Source: Candidatus Nanopelagicales bacterium
GTDB lineage: Bacteria; Actinomycetota; Actinomycetes; S36-B12
DNA length: 64,000 nucleotides
Assembly: GCA_028687755.1 (NCBI GenBank)
Contig: JAQTZL010000001.1
Coordinates: forward strand, 265,404-329,403
Direction of reading: 5' to 3'
In this document: positions 25,023-34,839 of the stretch, in pieces
Layout: each line of letters opens with the position of its first letter
How positions within the stretch are numbered: position 1 is the first letter of the stretch
Program-made: the position numbers and the translations under genes
The notes under the pieces: generated by a model
The model's database searches: none
Told to the model about the DNA's origin: nothing
Seen by the model: only the letters and a program-made list of their open reading frames with translations

Positions 25023-25268
25023 CTACTTGCGAGCTGGGCCTTCCCCTTTGGCCGGTGAATATGCCGTCCAAGCTGCCAACATCAATACGCCGCCAAGGAT
25101 CCACATCAGCCAGATGGGCCAGAAATTATTCTCATCGGCGCCTACTGCGTACCAAATGCCGATCGCTGCCGCCCAGATCACCAAAATCGCGATTCCTAGC
25201 GGCTTAATTAGGCGCTGGGCCTTGGCTTTGACCTCTGGGGAGACGCGCAGTTCTTGGTTATTGGCCAC
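25023..25268 (-). CDS. Small two-helix membrane protein
   Basis: An 81-residue protein with two transmembrane helices (GIAILVIWAAAIGIWYAVG and FWPIWLMWILGGVLMLAAW), cytoplasmic basic ends and a Lys/Arg tail. The FWPIW motif between the helices is common in actinobacterial 2TM proteins. It lies upstream of recA on the same strand, divergent from argG with about 73 bases between the two starts. Function unknown. Confidence 0.68.
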   Translation of the reverse strand: MANNQELRVSPEVKAKAQRLIKPLGIAILVIWAAAIGIWYAVGADENNFWPIWLMWILGGVLMLAAWTAYSPAKGEGPARK

Positions 25269-25305
25269 GTGGGAAGTCTATGCATCCGTGAGGGTCTGTC
25301 ACTGA

Positions 25306-27479
<2,174 letters not shown>

Positions 27480-27520
27480 GGGATCAGCCTAGGCGTAAGG
27501 CGCCAGATGCCGGCTCAGTG

Positions 27521-27778
27521 CTAGTCCAGATCCAATTCGTACGCCCGCATTGCTGAGAATTTTGCCCACGCATCTAACTCAGGATCACTATCGCCACCGC
27601 GTTGTGACAAGGTTCTGATCTCTTCCACACACTTGAGTCGATGTATTTCACGTCGCAACGCGCCAATGACAAATGATTGACGGTCGCTAGCAACTCCTTG
27701 GACCACAAACGAATCCATCTGGCGCACCAGCGACTCCGGTATTTGCACTTCAGTAAAAGTGTCCACGGATGTAAGCAT
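27521..27778 (-). CDS. Ribbon-helix-helix antitoxin-like protein, without a visible toxin
   Basis: An 85-residue protein. The N-terminal VDTFTEVQIPESLVRQMDSFVVQGVASDRQSFVIGALRREI reads as a beta strand followed by two helices of the CopG/ParD kind. The acidic C-terminal part (GGDSDPELDAWAKFSAMRAYELDLD) is the kind of region that binds a toxin. No toxin frame is adjacent on either side: the sulfotransferase follows and a DCC-family protein precedes it. It may be a relic of a toxin-antitoxin pair or an independent regulator. Confidence 0.65.
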   Translation of the reverse strand: MLTSVDTFTEVQIPESLVRQMDSFVVQGVASDRQSFVIGALRREIHRLKCVEEIRTLSQRGGDSDPELDAWAKFSAMRAYELDLD

Positions 27779-27799
27779 GCCAAAACACTTTCCACATGA

Positions 27800-28132
27800 C
27801 TAGATCCGAATCCGCCCACGATTCGCAGCGACGATTCGATAGCCAACTTCAGCCAGACTGCGGATCACTGGCCACTGCATCACAATTCCCGCGCTGCGCC
27901 ATGGCTGACCACAGGCCTGCAGACACTTGGCGATAGCAGCTCCCCCAGATGCATGTTCATCACCATCAACCCACTGCACACGTTGCTGGCATTGGTTTGC
28001 CGTCACGCCCATTGATTCCAGATCAGCGACTTGCCAGGCAATGATCTGCAGATCCTGTCGGGCATGATCACGCAACCACGTTGCTCGTCTTCGACAAAAC
28101 CCACACTCACCGTCAAAAATTAGCGTGGGCAT
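27800..28132 (-). CDS. DUF393 (DCC-family) thiol-disulfide oxidoreductase-like protein
   Basis: A 110-residue protein that begins PTLIFDGECGFCRRRATWLRDH, with the hallmark D-G-x-C-x-x-C of the DCC family. It continues with IIAWQVADLESMGV and GGAAIAKCLQACG and has a short hydrophobic helix near its end. The family has a thioredoxin-like fold and unknown partners. It lies three bases after the DUF3046 stop on the same strand, so it probably belongs to the clgR-DUF3046 transcript. Confidence 0.85.
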   Translation of the reverse strand: MPTLIFDGECGFCRRRATWLRDHARQDLQIIAWQVADLESMGVTANQCQQRVQWVDGDEHASGGAAIAKCLQACGQPWRSAGIVMQWPVIRSLAEVGYRIVAANRGRIRI

Positions 28133-28135
28133 GGG

Positions 28136-28327
28136 TTAACGCAATATGGATGGAACTTCGGTGCTGACGCACACAGCACGCCAGATTTCTTTGGTTTCCA
28201 CACCCTTGTCGATGGCTTGCAGCACAGTGCAACCAACAGTGGGAAGAACAAAATCACGAGCCCAAGACCGTGCATACACAGGGCCAAAGACCTCGTCCAT
28301 GCGTTCCCAGAAATCAGTGAGGCGCAT
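28136..28327 (-). CDS. DUF3046 family protein
   Basis: A 63-residue protein (MRLTDFWERMDEVFGPVYARSWARDFVLPTVG at its N-terminal half) that matches the actinobacterial DUF3046 family in full length. In mycobacteria it stands just before recA; here argG and a few small genes separate it from recA, but the region is the same. It lies five bases after clgR. Function unknown. Confidence 0.88.
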   Translation of the reverse strand: MRLTDFWERMDEVFGPVYARSWARDFVLPTVGCTVLQAIDKGVETKEIWRAVCVSTEVPSILR

Positions 28328-28332
28328 GAGCC

Positions 28333-28620
28333 TTAGACAGGCACAGCGATTTTTGCAGCTCGATCAAAATCGAGCTTCATTGGATTTTCAGCCTCAACAA
28401 TGTGAGCAGTCACCGAAGTGAGTACGTCAGCAATTGAGATCTCCAATGCGCCACAGATTGCTCCAAGGAGCTCACTTGAGGCTTCTTTTTGCCCGCGTTC
28501 TACCTCTGAGAGGTAACCCAAAGACACTGCTGCTGCGGCTGATACATCGCGAAGAGTGCGGCCCTGATCTTGACGGCGGCGGCGCAACTCATCCCCAATG
28601 ACTTCGCGTAGGACGATCAT
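28333..28620 (-). CDS. clgR: ClgR-like transcriptional activator of clp protease genes
   Basis: A 95-residue XRE/HTH protein. The helix-turn-helix is at residues 7-60 ([45 protein letters not shown]), with the continuous pattern of actinobacterial ClgR, and the C-terminal tail is short. ClgR activates clpP1P2, clpC and related stress genes and is itself a Clp substrate. An AAAGGAG site stands five bases before ATG 28620. A CIRCE element (28655-28681) lies 35 bases before the start, suggesting repression by HrcA. Position between pgsA/cinA and DUF3046 matches the mycobacterial clgR neighbourhood. Confidence 0.87.
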   Translation of the reverse strand: MIVLREVIGDELRRRRQDQGRTLRDVSAAAAVSLGYLSEVERGQKEASSELLGAICGALEISIADVLTSVTAHIVEAENPMKLDFDRAAKIAVPV

Positions 28621-28654
28621 GTTGCTCCTTTCGCACAATGATGAGGGCTTCTGA

Positions 28655-28681
28655 TTAGCACTCAACCTTGCTGACTGCTAA
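28655..28681 (-). promoter_or_regulatory. CIRCE element (HrcA operator) before clgR
   Basis: TTAGCACTC, nine bases, GACTGCTAA: the classic inverted repeat TTAGCACTC-N9-GAGTGCTAA with one mismatch. The minus-strand sequence TTAGACT just upstream would serve as a -10 region, so the element would cover the start of transcription of clgR. Confidence 0.85.
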
Positions 28682-28724
28682 GTCTAACGCACACCCCTGA
28701 CCAGTTATTCCCGAATGGTTGCTT

Positions 28725-29192
28725 TTAACTTTGGGCAGCCAACAACTCAAGGGCTAGGGCAATGACTCCGCTGGCCGCCATATCCCGGATATAGCCCCGA
28801 TCCCCTTGTAGATGGGCGTATTTAGTCAATGTGGTGTTGCTTGGCGCATGGTGAACCGCCAACCAAAAGGAGCCAGGCGGTTGATCGTCGAGTGAGTCAG
28901 GCCCAGCCACCCCTGTGGTGGCCAAACCTAAGTCAGCTCCCAAGACTCGCGTTGCCCCGATAGCCATTTGAGTGACCACGGCTTCGCTGACCACGTGATC
29001 AAGGATTGATGCATCAAGACCAAGCACCGAGTGCTTCACATCGGTGGCATAGGCCACCACGCCTCCGCGCAACACGGCCGACGCTCCGGGCACTTCAGCG
29101 AGCTTGGAGACTGCCAATCCGGCGGTCAGCGACTCTGCGGTCCCAATCGTGATGCCACGCGATTTACACAGCGCAATGAGATCTGACTGCAT
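28725..29192 (-). CDS. CinA C-terminal-type nicotinamide-nucleotide amidohydrolase
   Basis: A 155-residue single-domain protein of the CinA C-terminal (PncC) family, which deamidates NMN to nicotinate mononucleotide for NAD recycling. It shows TIGTAESLTAGLAVSKLAEVPGAS, GGVVAYATDVKHSVLGL, VVSEAVVTQMAIG and LGLATTGVAGPDSLDDQPPG, all typical. The competence-related N-terminal domain of full-length CinA is absent. It follows pgsA after three bases and precedes clgR, as in many actinobacteria. Confidence 0.92.
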   Translation of the reverse strand: MQSDLIALCKSRGITIGTAESLTAGLAVSKLAEVPGASAVLRGGVVAYATDVKHSVLGLDASILDHVVSEAVVTQMAIGATRVLGADLGLATTGVAGPDSLDDQPPGSFWLAVHHAPSNTTLTKYAHLQGDRGYIRDMAASGVIALALELLAAQS

Positions 29193-29195
29193 GGG

Positions 29196-29789
29196 CTAAC
29201 CAATCGAGGTTCGACGAAGCTTCACGGCACGCATGATGTAGTCAAAGCCTGTAATGATGGTCAGCAGTACCGCAATTGCCATCACACCTTCAGCGACGTT
29301 GCTCCACCAATCAAGATTGGCTGGAACATAGAGATACATGCTGATCGCAATCACCTGAGCAAGGGTTTTAGCCTTACCGCCACGTGATGCAGGAATCACA
29401 CCATGCTTGATCACCCACATGCGCAAGAAGGTCACGCCAAGTTCGCGAACCAGAATCACAATGGTGATCCACCAGGCAAGGTCGTCAAGCAATGACAAAC
29501 CGATAAGTGCAGTTCCGATTAATGCCTTGTCAGCTATTGGATCCGCGAGTTTGCCAAATGAAGTGATCTCCCCGCGTTTGCGTGCAATCGCGCCATCCAT
29601 TAAGTCGGTAAATGCAGCAACGAGAAACACCACAGTTGCCCATGCGCGCGCATCTCGAGTGTCAATGGCCATCAACCAGATTAAGACCGGAACTGCAACA
29701 AGACGCAGTGTGGTTAAGGCATTGGGAATATTGACGATTTTGTCATTGGCAACAGGCAAGGTTGCTGGATCAACTGGCGCTGGCTTCAT
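29196..29789 (-). CDS. pgsA: CDP-diacylglycerol-glycerol-3-phosphate 3-phosphatidyltransferase (PgsA-like)
   Basis: An integral membrane enzyme of phosphatidylglycerol synthesis, 197 residues. The CDP-alcohol phosphatidyltransferase motif is complete: DLMDGAIARKRGEITSFGK followed by LADPIADKAL, giving D-G-x2-A-R-x8-G-x3-D-x3-D. About five hydrophobic helices are present. It is translationally coupled to rimO by a four-base ATGA overlap. The exact acceptor (glycerol 3-phosphate) is inferred from the close fit to PgsA and the conserved neighbourhood. Confidence 0.91.
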   Translation of the reverse strand: MKPAPVDPATLPVANDKIVNIPNALTTLRLVAVPVLIWLMAIDTRDARAWATVVFLVAAFTDLMDGAIARKRGEITSFGKLADPIADKALIGTALIGLSLLDDLAWWITIVILVRELGVTFLRMWVIKHGVIPASRGGKAKTLAQVIAISMYLYVPANLDWWSNVAEGVMAIAVLLTIITGFDYIMRAVKLRRTSIG

Positions 29790-31186
29790 GCAAGCTCTGC
29801 AATCAAGTCAACACCGTCAACATCAACAACGACGGCGGTGACAACATCACCAATTGAAACTTCACCTTCTTCAACAGGAATGAAGGTTTCTGCATCGTCA
29901 GGGCCTTGATGACCAGCATGACCAACAGCAACAAGCCCGCCATTTTCATCTTCATCAAAGCGTTCGATGATGACCTGCACGGTGCTTTCGATGCGATCTT
30001 CAGCGCGCTGGGCCATTACTTCATCAGCCATGGCACTGATGTGCTCGACGCGCGCACGAATTACTTCAGCATCAATCTTGTCGCTCATGGTGAGAGCTTC
30101 AGTGCCATCTTCATCGCTGTAACCAAATACGCCAATGGCATCCAAACGAGCCTTCTGCAGGAACCGAGCAAGCTCTTCAACATCAGCTTCGGTTTCACCA
30201 GGGAAACCAACGATCACGTTGCTGCGAATACCCGCCTCTGGTTCAAGGTCACGAATACGCTCGATCAACCCCATGAAAGCTTCGGTACCACCGAAACGAC
30301 GCATCCGACGCAACACACTTGCACTGGCGTGCTGGAAAGAAAGATCGAAGTACGGGGCAACCTGATCCGTTTCCGCCATCACTTCAATCAGACCTGGTCG
30401 AATTTCAGCTGGCTGCAAATAGGCCACACGCAAACGTGTGATGCCACTTTGCTCAGCTAGCTTTGGTAACACGGATTCCAGCATGCGCAGATCACCGAGA
30501 TCCTTGCCGTACGAAGTTGAGTTCTCACTCACGAGCACCACTTCTTTGACACCGGTGCGCACGAGTTCACTGATTTCAGCAAGCACTTCCGAAGGAGTCC
30601 GCGAAACAAAGGATCCACGGAAAGTTGGAATAGCACAGAATGCACAGCGACGATCGCAACCAGAAGCTAACTTCACCGAAGCAACAGGGCCTTGCTCTAA
30701 ACGCACGCGAGGCGCAGCAACATCGCCATGACCTGGAACATGAACATGTGAATCATCGCGATCAACAGGAGCGATCGGCAAAATCAGGCGACGATCAGAT
30801 GGCGTATGCGCTTCGGGGCGTTCACCTTGCACGATGCGCAAGAGTCGATCAGCAATATCTGGGTAGTCATCAAAACCAAGAACAGCATCTGCTTCTGGTA
30901 ACTCAGCAGCAAGGTCTTTGCCATAACGCTCAGACAAACAGCCCACTGCGACAACAGCTTGAGTTTTGCCAGATGCCTTGAGATCCGATGCCGCCAGGAT
31001 CGCATCAATGGAATCCTTTTTCGCCACATCGACAAAGCCACAGGTATTGACCAGTACTGCGTCTGCCTGTTCAGCGTCGGTGACTAAATCCCAGCCTTCT
31101 GCAGCAAGCCGACCGGCAAGTTCTTCGGAGTCGACTTCATTGCGAGCGCAACCAAGAGTGACGATTGCTACTGAGGGGCGAGACAC
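29786..31186 (-). CDS. rimO: Ribosomal protein S12 methylthiotransferase
   Basis: A radical-SAM enzyme that methylthiolates an Asp of ribosomal protein S12. The 466-residue protein has the UPF0004 domain with Cys in LGCARNEVDSEE, VNTCGFV and VGCLSERYG. The radical SAM motif is LASGCDRRCAFCAIPTFRGS, followed by LVSENSTSYGKDLGD and SFQHASASVLRRMRR. A C-terminal TRAM domain (about 400-466) has a very acidic surface. It is distinguished from MiaB by the shorter 5' cluster spacing and the S12-type FQH motif. Confidence 0.94.
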   Translation of the reverse strand: MSRPSVAIVTLGCARNEVDSEELAGRLAAEGWDLVTDAEQADAVLVNTCGFVDVAKKDSIDAILAASDLKASGKTQAVVAVGCLSERYGKDLAAELPEADAVLGFDDYPDIADRLLRIVQGERPEAHTPSDRRLILPIAPVDRDDSHVHVPGHGDVAAPRVRLEQGPVASVKLASGCDRRCAFCAIPTFRGSFVSRTPSEVLAEISELVRTGVKEVVLVSENSTSYGKDLGDLRMLESVLPKLAEQSGITRLRVAYLQPAEIRPGLIEVMAETDQVAPYFDLSFQHASASVLRRMRRFGGTEAFMGLIERIRDLEPEAGIRSNVIVGFPGETEADVEELARFLQKARLDAIGVFGYSDEDGTEALTMSDKIDAEVIRARVEHISAMADEVMAQRAEDRIESTVQVIIERFDEDENGGLVAVGHAGHQGPDDAETFIPVEEGEVSIGDVVTAVVVDVDGVDLIAELA

Positions 31187-31217
31187 CCCAGAAGTCTAGT
31201 TGCCTTGTGGGGATTCG

Positions 31218-31469
31218 TTAGTCCGTGCCATGCAAGCCAGCTTCAACCTCTAGCGAGAAAGCCGCTACCAGAGCATCAGGGTCAAGATTTAACACTGGCG
31301 CAAGTGCACGTAATTGACCTCGGGCGTAGACCAAACCGCCACAGTGACTGAAGTCGCCGGCCTCCATGGCCGACAGGATTGAAGCGCGCAATTTACTCTG
31401 AGCGGCCAGATCATCCAGGGATAAACCCGCGGCTACCCGTGCGTCGGAAAGGGTGGTACCGACGCTCAT
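31218..31469 (-). CDS. Short RodZ-like helix-turn-helix protein
   Basis: An 83-residue protein made only of the HTH_25 domain: TLSDARVAAGLSLDDLAAQSKLRASILSAMEAGDF followed by YARGQLRALAPVLNLD. In other actinobacteria the gene between ftsK and rimO encodes a RodZ-like protein with this domain plus a membrane helix and an outer C-terminal domain. Here both of the latter are missing and the frame ends cleanly with a stop, so it is either a natural short form or the remnant of a longer gene. Function unknown. Confidence 0.78.
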   Translation of the reverse strand: MSVGTTLSDARVAAGLSLDDLAAQSKLRASILSAMEAGDFSHCGGLVYARGQLRALAPVLNLDPDALVAAFSLEVEAGLHGTD

Positions 31470-31545
31470 GCCAGACCCCTCTCACACGTGTAGTCGGACT
31501 GTACTCAGATCTACCGATTTGTAATAGAGGGACACCGCAAAATCA

Positions 31546-31577
31546 TGAAAGTGTCCATGGATTCAAGGACACTTTCA
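31546..31577 (-). terminator. Terminator of ftsK
   Basis: TGAAAGTGTCC (31546-31556) and GGACACTTTCA (31567-31577) pair perfectly with a ten-base loop. Read on the minus strand the stem is followed by ATGATTTTGC. It lies 13 bases past the ftsK stop. Confidence 0.8.
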
Positions 31578-31589
31578 CATGAGTGGAAG

Positions 31590-34142
31590 TTATTCACCGC
31601 GCAGCATTGCGATGGTGCCAGGCAGATCATCAGGCTTCAGGAGTACTTCACGCGCCTTCGAACCTTCACTTGGCCCAACAATGCCGCGGGATTCCATCAG
31701 GTCCATCAAACGACCAGCCTTTGCAAAACCGATGCGCAACTTGCGCTGCAACATCGATGTCGAACCAAACTGCGTGGACACCACAAGTTCAACAGCCTGC
31801 AACAACTCATCAAGATCGTCGCCAATGTCCGCGTCAACTTCCTTCATCGCTGCAACAGGCGCGGTTACTTCGTCAATGAATTCAGCTTCACCCTGAGCCT
31901 TGCAGTGATTCACAATTGCGCGGATCTCAGCTTCTGAAACAAAGGCACCTTGAATACGCATGGATTTGCTTGCACCCATCGGCATAAACAATCCGTCACC
32001 TTGACCAACGAGCTTCTCAGCTCCTGGCTGATCAAGAATGACGCGTGAGTCAGTGACACTTGAGGTCGCGAAAGCTAGACGACTTGGCACGTTGGCCTTA
32101 ATCAAACCGGTAACCACGTCAACACTTGGACGTTGCGTTGCAATGACCAAGTGAATACCTGCTGCACGAGCCAGCTGGGTGATACGCACGATTGAATCTT
32201 CAACATCGCGCGGCGCAACCATCATGAGGTCCGCAAGTTCGTCAACAACAACGAGCAAGTATGGATACGGAGCAAGATTGCGCTCACTACCTGCAGGCAA
32301 GGTGAGCTTGCCTGACTTCACTGCCTTGTTGAAGTCATCAATATGACGGAAACCAAAGTGGGAAAGGTCGTCATAACGACGATCCATTTCCTTCACTACC
32401 CAAGCAAGCGCATCTGCTGCCTTCTTCGGGTTGGTGATGATTGGCGTGATGAGGTGAGGAACACCTTCGTAGGCCGTGAGTTCCACACGCTTTGGGTCAA
32501 CCAAGATCAGGCGAACCTCTTCAGGTGTTGCCCGCATCAGGATTGACGTGATCAGCGAGTTAATGCAGCTGGATTTACCAGCGCCGGTGGCGCCAGCAAC
32601 CAAAATATGAGGCATCTTGGCCAAGTTGGCCACAACGTAGCCACCCTCAACATCCTTACCCAACGCAGAAATCATTGGGTGGGTGTCCCCTGTTGCTGCC
32701 TTGCTACGCAGGACATCGCCAAGGGCAACTAATTCACGATCGGTATTTGGAATTTCAATACCGATGGCCTTCTTACCTGGAATTGGGCTCAGAATGCGCA
32801 CATCAGCACTGGCAACTGCATAAGCAATGTTCTTGCTGAGTGCCGTCACGCGTTCAACCTTGACTGAAGGTCCAAGCTCAATTTCATAACGAGTGACTGT
32901 TGGGCCTCGCATGAAGCCAGCAACCGTTGCGTCAATCCCGAATTGCTCGAGCACTTCAGTAAGTGCTGCAACAACTTGATCATTGGCTTTCGTTGCCGCC
33001 TTTGGCGCTGGGCCGTTCTTGAGCATGTTTGCTGGCGGTAGCACATATTTCGCCTTGCGTAGCTTCGCGCGAGGGATGGCGGGTGCTGCTTCAGCAACTG
33101 CAGCAGTAGCGTTGATCGCAATGGTTTCGTGACGAGCAGGGTGCGCATCAACAGGAATGGCTTGAGTTGAGTTGAAATCTGCATCGCTTGAAGTGCCTGA
33201 AGGCGCGATGCCTGACATCAACAATGCTGCCGGCCGGTGATCTTCTTCAATAACTGGCGCGATGAATGGCTCATCCCCCGCCAGCACTTCTGGGAACACA
33301 TCGTCATCAAGTTCTACATATTCATCTTCGTAGTCTTGGTCGTAATCCAACTCGCCTTGTTCGCCGTCAACTTCTGAGCGATTCGTGAAACCGAGCACGA
33401 ATCCCTTGGCACTTTGCAGGGATGTTCCCGTCACAACTAAGGCACCAAAAGCGATGAGCAAAACCAACACAATGCCGGTCACGATTGGACCAACAGCACT
33501 CACTAGCGGAGCGGTAAAGATCCAGCCAAAGAAACCTGAAGCCGTATCCATGGCGTTAGCGCCATCACTTGGACTTGGCGTTCCGTTCAGCAAATGCCAC
33601 ATGCCGACAAGCCCAATGGCTAGGGCTGACCCACCAATCAATACGCGACCAGGAATGAAGGCTTCATCAGGGTGACGCAGGGTGCGCCAAGCTATGACGG
33701 CCAACACAATCGGCACGAAGATTGCAAGAACACCAAAGAGTGAGTGACTGATCATCGACAGGGCTGACACGAACCACGCGTCAACGCCAAACCACACGCC
33801 AGCAACCAAAGCCACTGTGGTGGCAAGCAAGGCAAGGGCCAGACCGTCGCGACGCTCATGCGCCTCAAGGTCGCGGGCACCTGAGCCAAAGCTTCGAGCC
33901 AAATGACCAATGCCGGTGGCAACGCCCAGCCATAGACCGCGCAGCATGCGACCAAACCACATGACAACACGGACCAATGGGCCAGGTTGTAATGGTTTGG
34001 ACGGTCGTTTGGCTGCGGCCGGCTTTTTGGCAGGCTTTTTTGCAGGGGCAGGTTTGCGAGCAGCGCTCTTTTTCGCGCTGCCACGTGGGGAAGATCCGCT
34101 TGCCGCACGCGAACGTGCTGGGGCGGACGTACGTGACGCCAT
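31590..34142 (-). CDS. ftsK: DNA translocase FtsK/SpoIIIE
   Basis: A septal DNA pump of 850 residues. The N-terminus is a Lys/Ala/Pro-rich basic tail, followed by four transmembrane helices within about 90-270 and an acidic linker (DYDQDYEDEYVELDDDV). The motor domain has Walker A AGATGAGKSSCINSL, Walker B YLLVVVDELADLMM and IHLVIATQRPSVDVVTG. The gamma winged helix at the end (SMLQRKLRIGFAKAGRLMDLME) reads KOPS-type sequences. It coordinates chromosome segregation with division. MASRTSAPARS at 34142 is preferred as start; 21 upstream codons are without homology. Confidence 0.95.
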   Translation of the reverse strand: MASRTSAPARSRAASGSSPRGSAKKSAARKPAPAKKPAKKPAAAKRPSKPLQPGPLVRVVMWFGRMLRGLWLGVATGIGHLARSFGSGARDLEAHERRDGLALALLATTVALVAGVWFGVDAWFVSALSMISHSLFGVLAIFVPIVLAVIAWRTLRHPDEAFIPGRVLIGGSALAIGLVGMWHLLNGTPSPSDGANAMDTASGFFGWIFTAPLVSAVGPIVTGIVLVLLIAFGALVVTGTSLQSAKGFVLGFTNRSEVDGEQGELDYDQDYEDEYVELDDDVFPEVLAGDEPFIAPVIEEDHRPAALLMSGIAPSGTSSDADFNSTQAIPVDAHPARHETIAINATAAVAEAAPAIPRAKLRKAKYVLPPANMLKNGPAPKAATKANDQVVAALTEVLEQFGIDATVAGFMRGPTVTRYEIELGPSVKVERVTALSKNIAYAVASADVRILSPIPGKKAIGIEIPNTDRELVALGDVLRSKAATGDTHPMISALGKDVEGGYVVANLAKMPHILVAGATGAGKSSCINSLITSILMRATPEEVRLILVDPKRVELTAYEGVPHLITPIITNPKKAADALAWVVKEMDRRYDDLSHFGFRHIDDFNKAVKSGKLTLPAGSERNLAPYPYLLVVVDELADLMMVAPRDVEDSIVRITQLARAAGIHLVIATQRPSVDVVTGLIKANVPSRLAFATSSVTDSRVILDQPGAEKLVGQGDGLFMPMGASKSMRIQGAFVSEAEIRAIVNHCKAQGEAEFIDEVTAPVAAMKEVDADIGDDLDELLQAVELVVSTQFGSTSMLQRKLRIGFAKAGRLMDLMESRGIVGPSEGSKAREVLLKPDDLPGTIAMLRGE

Positions 34143-34209
34143 GGCGCGACCATAGCGAGGAAACCTCATAGATCCCGGTAGCCACACTCGCAACTTCTGC
34201 CCCACACTC

Positions 34210-34218
34210 TGTGGATAA
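34210..34218 (-). promoter_or_regulatory. Single DnaA box between ftsK and the toxin-antitoxin genes
   Basis: TGTGGATAA is the complement of the consensus DnaA box TTATCCACA. It is alone in this intergenic region, so it is not an origin; it may be chance or a regulatory DnaA site. Confidence 0.35.
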
Positions 34219-34304
34219 CTAGCCCAGCGCCCCTCGAAAAGTCAGCGCGACTTGATACACCTCAGCCATGAATATTCAGGCCCTTGCCCATCCACATCTT
34301 GAAT

Positions 34305-34319
34305 TGTACGATTCGTACA
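34305..34319. promoter_or_regulatory. Palindromic operator at the antitoxin start (Phd/YefM-type)
   Basis: TGTACGATTCGTACA is a perfect palindrome around a central T. Its last base is the A of the antitoxin start codon. Phd/YefM repressors bind repeats with a TGTACA core, which this resembles. Binding here would block both transcription and translation of the pair. Confidence 0.72.
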
Positions 34320-34570
34320 TGAAGAAAATACCCATCAGCGAAGCACGAGAGGGCCTCGCCGAGGTCATTGAAGGCGCTCACCGAAGCGGTGAACCGGTGT
34401 ACCTGACCAAACGCGGGCGAACAATTGCAGTGGTCTTGGACCCCGAGGTCTATGAACGCCTTCTCGAAACTGCCGAAGATGTCCTGGATCGAGCTGAGCT
34501 CGCCCTTGCCAGAGAAGCATCCGACTTCGTGCCGTGGGAGCAGGTAAAAGCAGACCTTGGGTTGATGTGA
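34319..34570 (+). CDS. Type II antitoxin, Phd/YefM family
   Basis: An 83-residue protein: MKKIPISEAREGLAEVIEGAH at the N-terminus, then GEPVYLTKRGRTIAVVLDPEVYERL, the typical Phd/YefM fold that binds DNA, and an acidic helical C-terminus (ETAEDVLDRAELALAREASDF) that wraps the toxin. ATG at 34319 is chosen because the domain starts there and the palindromic operator overlaps it; an in-frame ATG at 34268 gives unsupported residues. It overlaps the toxin start by four bases. Confidence 0.9.
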   Translation: MKKIPISEAREGLAEVIEGAHRSGEPVYLTKRGRTIAVVLDPEVYERLLETAEDVLDRAELALAREASDFVPWEQVKADLGLM

Positions 34571-34839
34571 TTGAGCCTCACACAGTTCAGCTCACTCGTA
34601 AGGCTGAACGGTCCTTACGATCTCTAGAGCGAACCGATCAACAACGCATACGTGCCGCTATCGAATTACTCTCGGACAATCCTCGCCCGCCTCATTGCAT
34701 TGCACTCACGGGTGAGAATGGCGTTTACCGAGTCCGCGTTGGAGATTTTCGAATCTTGTACGAAGTTCTTGATGAACAACTCATCATTCTCGTCATCCGC
34801 ATCGGACATCGTCGAGATGTCTATCGCTCTTTGACGTAG
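34567..34839 (+). CDS. Type II toxin, RelE/ParE superfamily
   Basis: A 90-residue protein: HTVQLTRKAERSLRSLERTDQQRIRAAIELL, then a beta sheet YRVRVGDFRILYEV and LVIRIGHRRDVYR. The conserved Arg and the R-x-V-G-x-F/Y-R-I-x-Y pattern are those of RelE-type mRNA interferases. It starts with GTG at 34567, four bases inside the antitoxin end (GTGA), so synthesis is coupled. Its stop abuts the convergent priA stop with no gap. The RelE/ParE choice (ribosome or gyrase target) is not settled by sequence, but RelE is likelier because the partner is Phd/YefM. Confidence 0.88.
   Translation: MIEPHTVQLTRKAERSLRSLERTDQQRIRAAIELLSDNPRPPHCIALTGENGVYRVRVGDFRILYEVLDEQLIILVIRIGHRRDVYRSLT

Noticed and set aside
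34210-34218. Replication origin near ftsK
   Set aside because: Only a single DnaA box, with no dnaA, dnaN or AT-rich unwinding region.
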